A DNA stretch of 47,277 nucleotides from Mesobacillus subterraneus (lineage in GTDB: Bacteria > Bacillota > Bacilli > Bacillales > Cytobacillaceae). Both the position numbers and the translations under genes were made by a program. The stretch covers positions 1-47,277 of the forward strand of contig NZ_JXIQ01000020.1 in NCBI RefSeq assembly GCF_000934845.1, in the 5' to 3' direction. The notes below the pieces were generated by a model. It made no database searches, was not told the DNA's origin, and saw nothing but the letters and a program-made list of their open reading frames with translations. This document shows, piece by piece, positions 1-8,913 of the stretch; position 1 is the stretch's first letter, and each line of letters starts with the position of its first letter.

Positions 1-22
1 GCATAAGGGTATCTTTCGGCAT
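1..22. repeat. Partial copy of the 53-bp hairpin repeat (family A)
   Basis: The left arm CATAAGGGTA followed by TCTTTC and GCAT matches the start of the three-copy array at 33893-34030. The matching right arm is absent, so this is either a decayed copy or one cut by the window edge. It lies outside any gene. Confidence 0.6.
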
Positions 23-117
23 TTGGATGCAGTTTAGATACTAGTTCCAGTTTTTTTCTTTTGTATAAAGAATAGTGTCTTCCGTTCCAATCAATAGTCC
101 CGATTATCATCCAAACC

Positions 118-151
118 CAAAAAAAGACCGGGCGAAGTTTGCCCGGTTTTT
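118..151. terminator. Bidirectional terminator downstream of yusN
   Basis: A 7-bp stem (ACCGGGC, 127-133, with GCCCGGT, 141-147) is followed by T residues on the plus strand. A long A-run before it (about 118-125) becomes a T-run for minus-strand transcripts, so it can end the coat gene operon that finishes at 166. A near-identical cassette lies at 26661-26687. Confidence 0.75.
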
Positions 152-165
152 CTCAACAATTACAA

Positions 166-501
166 TTATTGCAGCTGCTGCCCGCTATATGGGAATTGAT
201 TAGTATATCCCTGGAACTGCTGGTGGGATTGCTGCAACTTTTGAGCTTCGGCTGCTTCTACTCCATACCAGCCTTTTTTAAACATCAGATTATACAGGCT
301 CCGCTGTGCGTTAGATGTTTCCGTGTAAATTGCGAGAATATCCTGATAAAGTTGGTCGTGGCTCAATTCTTTAAGAGCGGTATCATAGCCCTGAGTCATG
401 TACTTTTCCGTTGTTAACATATCATTGATGAAATCGCGGTCATTCATCTGCGGTGTCTTCTGAACTTTTGTTTCCGGATTTTGGATTTTCTGTTCGTTCA
501 T
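166..501 (-). CDS. yusN: Spore coat protein, CotF-like, YusN family
   Basis: This 111-residue protein resembles B. subtilis YusN, a member of the CotF spore coat family of small helical proteins found in the spore coat. The recognisable part is the N-terminal block KTPQMNDRDFINDML with TTEKYM after it, then LMFKKGWYGVEAAEAQKL; the C-terminus is Gln-rich (QQSHQQFQGY). A good ribosome-binding site (AGGAGG) precedes the ATG. It lies 24 bp downstream of another coat-like gene on the same strand, so the two probably form one operon expressed late in sporulation. A bidirectional terminator follows its stop. It sits next to fadM as in B. subtilis. Confidence 0.85.
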   Translation of the reverse strand: MNEQKIQNPETKVQKTPQMNDRDFINDMLTTEKYMTQGYDTALKELSHDQLYQDILAIYTETSNAQRSLYNLMFKKGWYGVEAAEAQKLQQSHQQFQGYTNQFPYSGQQLQ

Positions 502-525
502 GCGTTTTTTCCTCCTGTCTCCATT

Positions 526-810
526 TTACTGCCTTCCAGGCACTTGAGGATTCATCTGGTTTTGCGGGCTGTTCAGGTGCGTAAGGATTTTCTCGTAATG
601 CTTTTGGTGCATTCGCCCGCAATTTTCGATTTCCATTTTCAGCTCCTGATCCTGGCATTGCTGTGCAAAAAAATGTGCTTTTTTCATGGCTAGTAAATTC
701 CAAGACAGCATATCTGTTAAGTAGAGAGAATCCTTTGTCGATACAACGGATGGCGGCGTTTGCAGGATTCCTTGCTGCTGGCTTTGAAAATTCATGTTTT
801 GCTGCTGCAT
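526..810 (-). CDS. CotF-like small spore coat protein
   Basis: This 94-residue protein has Gln/Asn-rich ends (MQQQNMNFQSQQQG at the start) and a central helical region with LTDMLSWNLLAMKKAHFFAQ and a Cys-rich follow-on (CQDQELKMEIENCGRMHQKHYEKIL). The pattern fits the CotF/YhcQ/YusN group of small coat proteins, but the match is weaker than for its neighbour. AGGAGG lies just before the ATG. It is the first gene of a probable two-gene operon with yusN and is divergent from fadM. No membrane segment or signal peptide is visible. The coat assignment is an inference from composition and neighbour. Confidence 0.7.
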   Translation of the reverse strand: MQQQNMNFQSQQQGILQTPPSVVSTKDSLYLTDMLSWNLLAMKKAHFFAQQCQDQELKMEIENCGRMHQKHYEKILTHLNSPQNQMNPQVPGRQ

Positions 811-993
811 AGTAGAACCTCCTGTTTTCTAATCATTCCTACGAATAGTAGCGTTCCCGAGGCGAAAAAAAATATGCAATACAGGATTTATCAAAAAGAA
901 CATTCTCCTACAAAAGTCATATTCAAAATGATAAAAAAATGATAAAATGATTTTGCAAAATCGATAGAGATAGAGCAATTTTTTTACCACGTG

Positions 994-1009
994 TTGTAAT
1001 CGTTTTCAT
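994..1009 (+). promoter_or_regulatory. Candidate CcpA cre site before fadM
   Basis: The 16-mer TTGTAATCGTTTTCAT fits the cre consensus WTGNAARCGNWWWCAW with one mismatch (T at the R position). It ends 20 bp before the fadM start, where a bound CcpA would block transcription. Carbon repression of lipid catabolism would make sense, but the site is predicted from sequence only. Confidence 0.4.
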
Positions 1010-1028
1010 TTAGGGGAGGAAAAAAGCT

Positions 1029-1946
1029 ATGGAACAATTAATGAGGAATTTCTTTCTTTTTTTATCAAAAAATAAATTTTTCACGAAGATGGCAAAACAA
1101 TATGGCCTGCGGCTAGGGGCAAAACGCTTTGTTTCAGGAGAGACAATCGATCAGGCTGTGACAGTCATCAAAGAGCTAAATGCAAAGAAGCTTGCGGCGA
1201 CTGTCGATTATCTCGGTGAATTTGTGGACAGTGAACAAGAAGCCAACGAGAGAGCGGAAAGTTCAATCGCTACGATCAACGCAATTGGCCGGGAAAAACT
1301 AAATGCTCAGATGAGTGTCAAAATGACTTCTCTCGGTTTTGATATCTCTGAGGCAGTTCTCATGAACAATATGCGCCGAATCATGGATGCTGCCCAAAAA
1401 AACAATGTGTTTGTCACCATCGATATGGAAGACTACGAACGCTGCCAGAGGACGCTGGAGATTTTCAAGCAGCTGAAAACAGAATACGATAATATCGGAA
1501 CCGTCATTCAGGCTTATCTATACCGGACGGAAAAAGATATCGAAGATTTGAATCCATACTCTCCAAATCTCCGTCTGGTGAAGGGAGCTTACAAAGAGTC
1601 ACCGGAAGTAGCGTTCCCTGATAAAAAGGATGTCGATGAGAACTTTAAGAAAATCATTAAGATGCATCTGCTGAATGGAAATTATACAGCAGTTGCCTCA
1701 CATGATGACAATATCATCAACTTCACAAAGGAATTCGCCAAGGCAAACAATATTCCGAAAAGCCAATTTGAATTTCAGATGCTGTTTGGAATCATGCCGG
1801 AAAGACAGCTCCAGCTTGCAGAAGAGGGCTATACGATGCGTGTGTATGTGCCTTTTGGAACGGACTGGTATGGCTATTTTATGCGCCGCCTCGCAGAACG
1901 CCCGGCAAACGTAGCCTTTGTTTTAAAAGGAATGCTCAAAAAGTAA
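1029..1946 (+). CDS. fadM: Proline dehydrogenase (FadM/PutB-like)
   Basis: This 305-residue protein is a single-domain PRODH of the Gram-positive type. It oxidises L-proline to pyrroline-5-carboxylate using FAD. The C-terminal FAD/substrate signature is intact: FEFQMLFGIMPER, then YTMRVYVPFGTDWYGYFMRR and LAERPANV, and the beta-barrel motif LRLVKGAYKE is present near residue 190. Its position beside fadN matches B. subtilis yusM (fadM). A strong site AGGGGAGG lies 9 nt before the ATG. It is followed by a clear terminator, so it is transcribed apart from fadNAE. No P5C dehydrogenase gene is next to it. Confidence 0.9.
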   Translation: MEQLMRNFFLFLSKNKFFTKMAKQYGLRLGAKRFVSGETIDQAVTVIKELNAKKLAATVDYLGEFVDSEQEANERAESSIATINAIGREKLNAQMSVKMTSLGFDISEAVLMNNMRRIMDAAQKNNVFVTIDMEDYERCQRTLEIFKQLKTEYDNIGTVIQAYLYRTEKDIEDLNPYSPNLRLVKGAYKESPEVAFPDKKDVDENFKKIIKMHLLNGNYTAVASHDDNIINFTKEFAKANNIPKSQFEFQMLFGIMPERQLQLAEEGYTMRVYVPFGTDWYGYFMRRLAERPANVAFVLKGMLKK

Positions 1947-1950
1947 CCTT

Positions 1951-1980
1951 CAGGCTGACATGTGTCAGCCTGTTTTTCTT
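1951..1980 (+). terminator. Terminator of fadM
   Basis: A perfect 10-bp inverted repeat (CAGGCTGACA, 1951-1960, and TGTCAGCCTG, 1963-1972) is followed by TTTTTCTT. It directly abuts the 3' end of the convergent yuzL gene. Confidence 0.85.
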
Positions 1981-2111
1981 TATTTTTTGTATTGACTATT
2001 CTGGCTGTTTTGCTTTCTTTCGCCGCCCTGACTCATGGATGGTCCAGCGTTTCCTTTTACACTGGCAGCGCTGACTCCCGCTTTTGATGGATTCTTTTTC
2101 AATCTTGCCAT
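1980..2111 (-). CDS. yuzL: YuzL-family small protein
   Basis: A 43-codon gene convergent with fadM. The peptide begins MARLKKNPSKAGVSAASVKG and is basic, lacks Cys and Trp, and ends in NSQNSQYKK. This fits my memory of the YuzL family, short Bacillus proteins encoded beside the fad genes, which resemble minor small acid-soluble spore proteins in size and composition; the function is unknown. GGGGAG lies 6 nt before the ATG. The family name rests on recalled similarity and position, so an unnamed SASP-like protein is the alternative. Confidence 0.65.
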   Translation of the reverse strand: MARLKKNPSKAGVSAASVKGNAGPSMSQGGERKQNSQNSQYKK

Positions 2112-2217
2112 GATGATCTCCCCCTGGTTAAAGAATTATTTATAGGGTACCCAAATCTTTCAAAATAACCAGGAGCACGAAAGTTTCAAAAAATTTTATT
2201 TTTTCCGCACCTTATTA

Positions 2218-2246
2218 TTGCGCAAATTTTTTAAATATTTTATAGT
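2218..2246 (+). promoter_or_regulatory. fadNAE promoter (sigma-A type)
   Basis: TTGCGC (2218-2223) and TATAGT (2241-2246) are separated by 17 bp. The FadR operator follows about 45 bp after the predicted start point. Confidence 0.6.
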
Positions 2247-2294
2247 AGTAAGTAACAGAACACATTTACATGCATATTTTTTTTGATGCAAAAA

Positions 2295-2312
2295 TGAATG
2301 AGTATTCATTCA
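2295..2312 (+). promoter_or_regulatory. FadR operator upstream of fadNAE
   Basis: TGAATGA-GTAT-TCATTCA is a perfect palindrome and matches the known FadR box of bacilli (TGAATGA-N4-TCATTCA). It lies between the promoter and the fadN ribosome-binding site. By analogy with B. subtilis, FadR should repress here and long-chain acyl-CoA should relieve repression. The fadR gene is not in this window. Confidence 0.9.
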
Positions 2313-2340
2313 AAAAGAGTCAAAGGGGGAGACAAATGTG

Positions 2341-4722
2341 ATGCGACAAATTCAAAAGGCAGCGGTGCTTGGTTCAGGTGTCATGGGATCAGGAATTGCC
2401 GCACATCTGGCAAATATCGGTATTCCGACATTGCTGCTGGATATTGTACCTCGGGAATTAACAGAACAGGAAAAAGCAAAAGGCCTGACACTTGATGATA
2501 AGCAGGTGCGCAACCGAATCAGTGCAGGCGCGCTGCAGAAGTTATTGAAGCAAAAACCGGCACCTCTGACCTCCAAAAAGAACCTTGCACTGATCGAAGC
2601 TGGCAACTTCGAAGACGATATGGAAAAACTCAAGGATGTTGACTGGGTGATTGAAGTTGTCGTTGAAAACCTTGAAATTAAAAAGAAAGTTTTTACAGAT
2701 GTAGATCAATACCGCAAGCAGGGAAGCATCATCAGCTCCAACACCTCGGGAATTTCCGTCGAGGCAATGGCAGAGGGACGTTCTGAGGATTTCAGGAAGC
2801 ATTTCCTGGGCACACATTTCTTCAACCCGCCGCGCTACCTGAAGCTGCTTGAAGTAATCCCAACGAAAGATACAGACCCGGAAGTCCTTGCGTTTATGAA
2901 GCAATTCGGGGAAGACAGACTTGGTAAAGGCGTTGTTGAAGCGAAGGATACCCCAAACTTTATTGCTAATAGAATTGGCACTTATGGATTGCTGGTAACA
3001 GTTAGAGAAATGGGAAAAGGCGGCTACAGTGTTGGTGAAGTTGACTCTGTTACTGGTCCAATGATTGGACGCCCTAAAAGTGCAACCTTCCGTACATTAG
3101 ATGTGGTTGGACTCGATACATTCGCACATGTTGCAAAAAACGTTTATGACCAGGTGGAAGGGGAAGAAAAGGAAGTTTTCGAAGTTCCTGAATTTATGAA
3201 GAAGATGCTCGAGAACGGCTGGCTTGGCAGCAAATCAGGGCAGGGCTTTTTCTTAAAGCAGGGCAAGGAAATCCTTGAACTTGACCCACAGACATTGGAA
3301 TATGGGCCGCGCAAGAAATTAAAAACAGCGTCTACTGAAACGGCCAAACAAGAAAAAGGGCTTGCCAATAAAATGAAAGCGCTTGTTTATGCAAAAGACA
3401 GAGCTGGCGAGCTTTTATGGAATATTTTCAGCCCAGTACTGATCTACTCTGCAGACTTATTGGGCACGATTGCTGACGATATTGTTGCGGTAGACCGTGC
3501 AATGAAATGGGGCTTTGGCTGGGAAATGGGGCCTTTTGAAGCATGGGATGCACTTGGCGTGGAAAAAGCAATCAGCAAGATGGAAGCAGAAGGCAAGGCC
3601 GTCCCTGCATGGGTAAAAGAAATGGTCGAAAAAGGCTTCCCTTCTTTCTACAAAGAAGAAGATGGCAAGCTGAACTATTACCATAATGGGGAGTATGTAG
3701 CTGTAGAAGAGAATGCAAAGGTCATCAACCTTAAACTTTTAAAGAAACAAAGAGGTGTCATTAAAAAGAATGGCGGAGCCAGCCTGATCGACCTTGGAGA
3801 CGGGATCGCACTGCTCGAGTTCCACTCACACAGCAACGCAATCGGACCTGACATCCTCCAGATGATCCATTTCGCGATTGACGAAGTAGAAAAAAACTAC
3901 AAAGGTCTGGTGATCGGCAATCAGGGCAAGAACTTCTCCGTTGGTGCGAACCTGGCGATGATTTTGATGGAAGCGCAGGATGATAACATTTGGGATCTTG
4001 AAATGGTCGTTCGCCAATTTCAGCAGACGACGATGAGAATCAAATATAGCTCCAAACCAATTGTTGTTGCTCCATTTGGAATGACACTTGGCGGCGGTGC
4101 TGAAATGTGCTTGCCGGCAGCCCATATCCAGGCATCAATGGAAACGTATATGGGACTTGTTGAAGCTGGCGTAGGTCTCATCCCAGGCGGAGGCGGAAAT
4201 AAGGAATTATACATCAAGCACCTTCAAGGCCTGCCAAATGGTGTTGATTTTGACCTGCAGAAGGTAGCCAATAAAGTATTCGAAACAATTGCGCTGGCGA
4301 AAGTGTCTACTTCAGGAGAGGAAGCTCGTGAAAATAACTTCCTGAATGAAGCGGATGGCATCAGTGTCAACAGGGATCATCTGCTATATGATGCAAAACA
4401 AGCTGCATTGAATTTATACGAAAGAGGGTATCGAGCACCGGTTAGAAAGAAAGTGCCAGTAACAGGCGAGCCGGGGTATGCAACCTTATTGCTAGGTGCT
4501 CAAACGATGCACCTGTCAGGTTATATTTCTGAGTATGACCTGAAAATCGCCAAGAAACTTGCTTATGTTATTTCCGGTGGCAAAGTGCCATATGGAACAG
4601 AGGTAGATGAGCAATATTTGCTTGATCTGGAAAGAGAAGCGTTTCTGAGCCTTGTAGCTGAACCAAAATCACAGCAGCGCATGCAGCATATGCTCGTAAA
4701 AGGAAAACCATTGCGCAATTAA
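2341..4722 (+). CDS. fadN: 3-hydroxyacyl-CoA dehydrogenase / enoyl-CoA hydratase FadN
   Basis: A two-domain beta-oxidation enzyme of 793 residues (B. subtilis FadN is close to this length). It carries out the hydration and the NAD+-dependent dehydrogenation steps. The N-terminal NAD-binding motif is LGSGVMGSGIA near residue 10, followed by the THFFNP and KDTPNFIANRIG signatures of hydroxyacyl-CoA dehydrogenases. The crotonase-type domain is C-terminal (GNQGKNFSVGANL, GMTLGGGAEMCLPA, EAGVGLIPGGGGN), the reverse of E. coli FadB. A GTG at 2338 abuts the ATG at 2341 and either suits the AAGGGGGAG site; ATG is chosen. First gene of fadN-fadA-fadE, controlled by the FadR box upstream. Confidence 0.95.
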   Translation: MRQIQKAAVLGSGVMGSGIAAHLANIGIPTLLLDIVPRELTEQEKAKGLTLDDKQVRNRISAGALQKLLKQKPAPLTSKKNLALIEAGNFEDDMEKLKDVDWVIEVVVENLEIKKKVFTDVDQYRKQGSIISSNTSGISVEAMAEGRSEDFRKHFLGTHFFNPPRYLKLLEVIPTKDTDPEVLAFMKQFGEDRLGKGVVEAKDTPNFIANRIGTYGLLVTVREMGKGGYSVGEVDSVTGPMIGRPKSATFRTLDVVGLDTFAHVAKNVYDQVEGEEKEVFEVPEFMKKMLENGWLGSKSGQGFFLKQGKEILELDPQTLEYGPRKKLKTASTETAKQEKGLANKMKALVYAKDRAGELLWNIFSPVLIYSADLLGTIADDIVAVDRAMKWGFGWEMGPFEAWDALGVEKAISKMEAEGKAVPAWVKEMVEKGFPSFYKEEDGKLNYYHNGEYVAVEENAKVINLKLLKKQRGVIKKNGGASLIDLGDGIALLEFHSHSNAIGPDILQMIHFAIDEVEKNYKGLVIGNQGKNFSVGANLAMILMEAQDDNIWDLEMVVRQFQQTTMRIKYSSKPIVVAPFGMTLGGGAEMCLPAAHIQASMETYMGLVEAGVGLIPGGGGNKELYIKHLQGLPNGVDFDLQKVANKVFETIALAKVSTSGEEARENNFLNEADGISVNRDHLLYDAKQAALNLYERGYRAPVRKKVPVTGEPGYATLLLGAQTMHLSGYISEYDLKIAKKLAYVISGGKVPYGTEVDEQYLLDLEREAFLSLVAEPKSQQRMQHMLVKGKPLRN

Positions 4723-4764
4723 TAGATGGTCAGTTTTACCATCCGAGGAAAGAGAGGGAATGAG

Positions 4765-5940
4765 ATGAGAGAAGCGGTAATTGTAGCCGGAGCCCGAACA
4801 CCGGTTGGAAAAGCAAAAAAGGGAACGCTTGCTAATGTCCGGCCCGATGATCTAGGAGCTCTTGTAGTAAGAGAAACCCTAAAAAGAGCGGGCAATTATG
4901 AAGGAAATATTGATGATTTAATCATCGGCTGTGCAATGCCAGAAGCAGAGCAGGGTTTGAATATGGCACGAAATATTGGTGCACTTGCTGGTCTGTCCTA
5001 TGAGGTCCCGGCGATTACCATCAACCGTTATTGTTCTTCTGGACTTCAGGCAATTGCAAATGCATCCGAGCGCATCATGCTTGGCCATGCAGACACGATC
5101 ATTGCCGGCGGTGCGGAATCAATGAGCATGGTACCGATGATGGGCCATGTCGTTCGCCCGAATTCGAAATTGGCTGAAACAGCCCCACAGTACTATATGG
5201 GAATGGGCCATACTGCCGAGGAAGTAGCCAAGAAGTACGGAATTTCTCGTGAAGAGCAGGATGCTTTTGCGGTACGAAGCCATCAGCGCGCGGCAAAGGC
5301 TATTCAAGAAGGAAAATTCGAAGAAGAAATCGTTCCGGTTGAGGTAACCCATCGTACAGTTGGGAAAGACAATAAGCTTGTCGAAAAAACCTTTCAATTC
5401 AAACAGGATGAAGGCGTGCGTCCGGATACGAACATGGAAACGCTCGCAAAATTGCGCCCGGCCTTTCATATTAACGGTACAGTAACTGCAGGAAACTCTT
5501 CACAGACTAGTGACGGAGCAGCGGCTGTCATGGTGATGGATCGTGAAAAGGCGGAATCACTTGGATTAAAGCCACTCGCTAAATTCCGTTCGTTCGCGCT
5601 TGGCGGGGTACCACCTGAAATCATGGGCATCGGCCCTATCGTAGCCATTCCAAAAGCATTGAAGCTTGCTGGACTGCAGGTCTCTGACATTGGTGTATTC
5701 GAACTGAACGAAGCATTCGCTTCCCAGTCGATCCAGGTTATCCGTGAGCTAAGCCTCGATGAAGAGAAAGTCAATGTTAACGGCGGAGCAATCGCTCTCG
5801 GCCACCCGCTCGGAACGACAGGTGCGAAGCTTACTTTAACCGTAATCCATGAAATGAAACGCAGAAAGGAGCAATTCGGCGTCGTGACGATGTGTATCGG
5901 CGGCGGCATGGGGGCAGCTGGAGTATTTGAACTATTGTAA
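4765..5940 (+). CDS. fadA: Acetyl-CoA acyltransferase (3-ketoacyl-CoA thiolase) FadA
   Basis: This thiolase of 391 residues, the usual family length, cleaves 3-ketoacyl-CoA with CoA in the last step of beta-oxidation. The nucleophile is Cys90 in [10 protein letters not shown]. The C-terminal catalytic His and Cys lie in [15 protein letters not shown] and [10 protein letters not shown]. The frame is open up to 4726, but the ATG at 4765 has a better site (GAGAGGG) and gives the family N-terminus [15 protein letters not shown]. It begins 42 bp after fadN and precedes fadE by 57 bp, so the three are one operon. Confidence 0.95.
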   Translation: MREAVIVAGARTPVGKAKKGTLANVRPDDLGALVVRETLKRAGNYEGNIDDLIIGCAMPEAEQGLNMARNIGALAGLSYEVPAITINRYCSSGLQAIANASERIMLGHADTIIAGGAESMSMVPMMGHVVRPNSKLAETAPQYYMGMGHTAEEVAKKYGISREEQDAFAVRSHQRAAKAIQEGKFEEEIVPVEVTHRTVGKDNKLVEKTFQFKQDEGVRPDTNMETLAKLRPAFHINGTVTAGNSSQTSDGAAAVMVMDREKAESLGLKPLAKFRSFALGGVPPEIMGIGPIVAIPKALKLAGLQVSDIGVFELNEAFASQSIQVIRELSLDEEKVNVNGGAIALGHPLGTTGAKLTLTVIHEMKRRKEQFGVVTMCIGGGMGAAGVFELL

Positions 5941-5997
5941 ACGAAATAATCCGGAGGGGTTCCATTCCCTCTAAAAAATAGATAGGAGGAATTAGCA

Positions 5998-7782
5998 ATG
6001 AGCAATCAAACAGAAAACCTTGTAAAAGGCGGAAGCTTCTTAATCGAAGAGGTGTCATATGATCATGTTTTCACTCCAGAGGATTTCACAGATGAGCATA
6101 AAATGATTGCAAAAACAACGGAGGATTTCGTCACTAATGAAGTATTGCCTCAAGTGGAATACATTGAGCAGCACGAATTCGACCGCACGGTAAAATTATT
6201 AAAAGAAGCGGGAGAACTGGGCCTTTTAGGAGCAGACGTTCCTGAAGAGTATGGCGGCCTGAGCCTTGATAAAATCAGCTCCGCTTTGATTGCTGAGAAA
6301 ATGGCTGTAGCAGGAGGATTCTCCATTTCTCATGGGGCACATGTTGGAATTGGTTCACTGCCAATCGTGCTTTTCGGAAAGGAAGAGCAGAAGCAAAAAT
6401 ACCTGCCAGAACTTGCGACCGGTGAGAAGTTGGCAGCATACGCCCTTACTGAGCCGGGATCAGGATCGGACGCTTTAGGGGCAAAGACTACGGCAAAGCT
6501 AAATGCTGAAGGAACTCATTATGTGCTGAATGGCGAAAAGCAATGGATCACAAATGCTGGTTTTGCAGATGTCTTCATTGTCTATGCAAAAATCGACGGC
6601 GAGCAATTCACCGCCTTCATTGTGGAAAGAGAATACCCTGGAGTGTCAGTAGGTGCTGAAGAAAAGAAAATGGGTATTAAAAGTTCCTCTACACGCACCT
6701 TGATTTTAGAGGATGCACAAGTACCTGTAGAAAATGTCCTTGGAGAACCAGGAAAAGGCCATCTGATAGCCTTCAATATCCTAAACATTGGACGGTATAA
6801 GTTAGGAGTCGGCGCAACTGGCGGTGCGAAGCATGCATTCGGGCTAACGGTAAAATACGCAAACCAGCGCCAGCAGTTCAAGACACCGATCTCCCAATTC
6901 AATTTGACAAAAGAAAAGCTTGCGACAATGGCTTCGAAAATCTATGCAACCGAAAGCTCTGTCTATCGTACAGTAGGCTTGTTCGAAGAAAGAATGAACC
7001 AGTTGTCTGAAGAAGAAATCAACAATGGGAAAGCGGTTGCTGACTCCATCGCAGAGTACGCAATTGAATGCTCAATGAACAAAGTCTTCGCAACAGAAAC
7101 GCTTGACTATGTTGTAGATGAAGGCGTTCAGATTCACGGTGGATACGGCTTCATGCAAGAGTATGAAATCGAAAGAGCTTATCGTGATTCAAGGATTAAC
7201 CGCATTTTTGAAGGTACAAATGAAATCAACCGCCTGCTGGTACCGGGAACATTCCTGCGCAAGGCAATGAAGGGCGAGCTTCCACTATTGCAAAAAGCCC
7301 AACAGCTTCAGGATGAGCTGATGATGCTAATGCCTGAAGAGCCAGGAGAGGAGCCATTGGCACAGGAGAAATACCTGGTGAAAAATGCGAAGAAAATTGG
7401 CTTGTTGGCAACTGGATTGGCTGCACAAAAGTTTGGCAAAGCGTTGGAGAAAGAACAGGAGATTCTCGTCAATATTGCGGATATCATTTCGAATGCTTAT
7501 TCGATGGAATCTGCAGTGCTTCGTACAGAAAAGGCCATCGCTAAGGATGGAGTGGAGAAGAACAAACAAAAGCTTCTTTATACGCAAATTTTCTGTCAGG
7601 AAGCATTTAATGAAATTGAGCAGGATGCAAAGGAAACGCTTGTCGCAACAGAAGAAGGCGACACCCTTCGTATGCTGACTTCAGCATTGCGCAAGTTCAC
7701 AAGACACACTCCAATCAATGTCATCGCAAAGAAGCGAGAAGCAGCAGAAAAGCTGATCACTGTCGAACGCTTTGTCGTATAA
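5998..7782 (+). CDS. fadE: Acyl-CoA dehydrogenase FadE
   Basis: This 594-residue flavoprotein performs the first, FAD-dependent step of beta-oxidation, passing electrons to electron-transfer flavoprotein. Family signatures are ALTEPGSGSDALGAKT near residue 155, QWITNAGFADVF, and the segment YRDSRINRIFEGTNEINRL near residue 400. It is about 200 residues longer than short-chain members, with the C-terminal extension typical of the B. subtilis FadE group. AGGAGG precedes the ATG. Last gene of the operon, followed by a strong terminator. Confidence 0.95.
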   Translation: MSNQTENLVKGGSFLIEEVSYDHVFTPEDFTDEHKMIAKTTEDFVTNEVLPQVEYIEQHEFDRTVKLLKEAGELGLLGADVPEEYGGLSLDKISSALIAEKMAVAGGFSISHGAHVGIGSLPIVLFGKEEQKQKYLPELATGEKLAAYALTEPGSGSDALGAKTTAKLNAEGTHYVLNGEKQWITNAGFADVFIVYAKIDGEQFTAFIVEREYPGVSVGAEEKKMGIKSSSTRTLILEDAQVPVENVLGEPGKGHLIAFNILNIGRYKLGVGATGGAKHAFGLTVKYANQRQQFKTPISQFNLTKEKLATMASKIYATESSVYRTVGLFEERMNQLSEEEINNGKAVADSIAEYAIECSMNKVFATETLDYVVDEGVQIHGGYGFMQEYEIERAYRDSRINRIFEGTNEINRLLVPGTFLRKAMKGELPLLQKAQQLQDELMMLMPEEPGEEPLAQEKYLVKNAKKIGLLATGLAAQKFGKALEKEQEILVNIADIISNAYSMESAVLRTEKAIAKDGVEKNKQKLLYTQIFCQEAFNEIEQDAKETLVATEEGDTLRMLTSALRKFTRHTPINVIAKKREAAEKLITVERFVV

Positions 7783-7795
7783 CATTCGTACTTCC

Positions 7796-7830
7796 AACAC
7801 TCCTCTCGATCTCGAGAGGAGTGTTTTGTT
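7796..7830 (+). terminator. Terminator of fadNAE
   Basis: A perfect 14-bp stem (arms 7796-7809 and 7812-7825, core CTCCTCTCGA with TCGAGAGGAG) is followed by TTTTGTT. Confidence 0.9.
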
Positions 7831-7977
7831 CAAATAGCAGGATTTTTGCAAACTTTGTTGAATTTATGAAAAGGATGTTAAATTCATGCGCTGAAAGATA
7901 GTATTGCACCTAGATTATATGTTACTATCCGTTTATAGGGTTTTCTTTATGGGATACTAGCAAGGGGTGGGGAAGTC

Positions 7978-8334
7978 TTGGGAAAAACATTTTATTGGTA
8001 CCCTAAATGTAGTACATGCAGGAATGCGAAGAAATGGCTGGACCAGCATGAAGTGGCCTATAACGAAGTACATATAGTTGAAAATCCGCCACCTCAGTCG
8101 CAGCTGGAAGAAATGCTTGCAAAAAGCGGTCTCGAGATCAAGAAATTTTTTAACAGTAGCGGCCAAAAATACCGCGAGCTCGGGATGAAAGACAAACTCA
8201 AGACAGCATCCAAAAACGAACTGCTGGCGCTGCTGGCATCTGACGGTATGCTCATCAAACGCCCGCTCATGACAGATGGGGAAAAAGTGACCGTTGGTTT
8301 CAAAGAGGATGAGTATGAACAAGCGTGGCTGTAA
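7978..8334 (+). CDS. yusI: ArsC/Spx-family protein YusI
   Basis: A 118-residue thioredoxin-fold protein of the ArsC/Spx/YusI group. The CxxC pair is in YPKCSTCRNAKKWL at residues 9-12, where Spx and arsenate reductases carry their redox cysteines. RPLMTDGEKVTVGF near the C-terminus is typical of the family. The substrate is unknown; it is not a proven arsenate reductase. The start is TTG, backed by AGGGGTGGGG 7-16 nt upstream. It lies 53 bp before gcvH, as in B. subtilis, and could be co-transcribed with it. Confidence 0.85.
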   Translation: MGKTFYWYPKCSTCRNAKKWLDQHEVAYNEVHIVENPPPQSQLEEMLAKSGLEIKKFFNSSGQKYRELGMKDKLKTASKNELLALLASDGMLIKRPLMTDGEKVTVGFKEDEYEQAWL

Positions 8335-8387
8335 TTTTGGTCCCATCGATATTAATCGATAGAGATATACAATTGGAGGGATAGTCA

Positions 8388-8768
8388 ATGAGTACACCAA
8401 AAGATTTACGTTATTCTGCAGAACACGAGTGGGTAAAAGTTGAAGGAGAAAAGGCTCGCGTGGGCATTACCGATTTCGCTCAATCCGAGCTAGGGGACAT
8501 CGTCTTCGTCGAACTTCCAGAAGTCGGCGACGAGATCACTGTTGACCAGCCATTTGGAAGCGTGGAATCAGTGAAAACCGTATCAGAGTTATATGCACCG
8601 GTAAGCGGCAAAGTGATTGAAATCAACGAAGAATTGAATGACAGCCCTGAGTTCGTTAACGAATCTCCATATGAAAAGGCATGGATGATTACAGTGGAAC
8701 TGACAGACAGCAATGAAGTAGACAAGCTGATGACACCAGAACAATACGAAGAAATGATCAAAGAATAA
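8388..8768 (+). CDS. gcvH: Glycine cleavage system H protein
   Basis: This 126-residue protein carries the lipoyl arm of the glycine cleavage complex; in B. subtilis it is also the obligatory relay through which lipoyl groups reach other 2-oxoacid dehydrogenases. The lipoylated residue is Lys63 in [13 protein letters not shown]. The entry block [21 protein letters not shown] is typical. It is not beside gcvT/gcvP, which fits its role in lipoate relay. Lipoyl synthase LipA is encoded in the same window at 27891-28805. TTGGAGGGA precedes the ATG and a strong terminator follows. Confidence 0.96.
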   Translation: MSTPKDLRYSAEHEWVKVEGEKARVGITDFAQSELGDIVFVELPEVGDEITVDQPFGSVESVKTVSELYAPVSGKVIEINEELNDSPEFVNESPYEKAWMITVELTDSNEVDKLMTPEQYEEMIKE

Positions 8769-8778
8769 TGTATTGCCG

Positions 8779-8807
8779 ACGCCTTGAGCATTCAAGGCGT
8801 TTTTTTT
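8779..8807 (+). terminator. Terminator of gcvH
   Basis: A 9-bp stem, ACGCCTTGA (8779-8787) with TCAAGGCGT (8792-8800), is followed by eight Ts. Confidence 0.92.
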
Positions 8808-8913
8808 CAAAAAATAAGGATCTGCTGCTTAGACCAAATCTTTGCAATCTCAAGTGGAAACAGTAACAATAGTTGTAAAGTAATTATTTTCTGGTGCATA
8901 GGTGGTTATGGCG

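Noticed and set aside
5466-6005. Long minus-strand frame (179 codons) opposite fadA/fadE
   Set aside because: It is antisense to two well-supported enzymes, has no ribosome-binding site, and its translation is rich in Pro/Ser with no recognisable domain.
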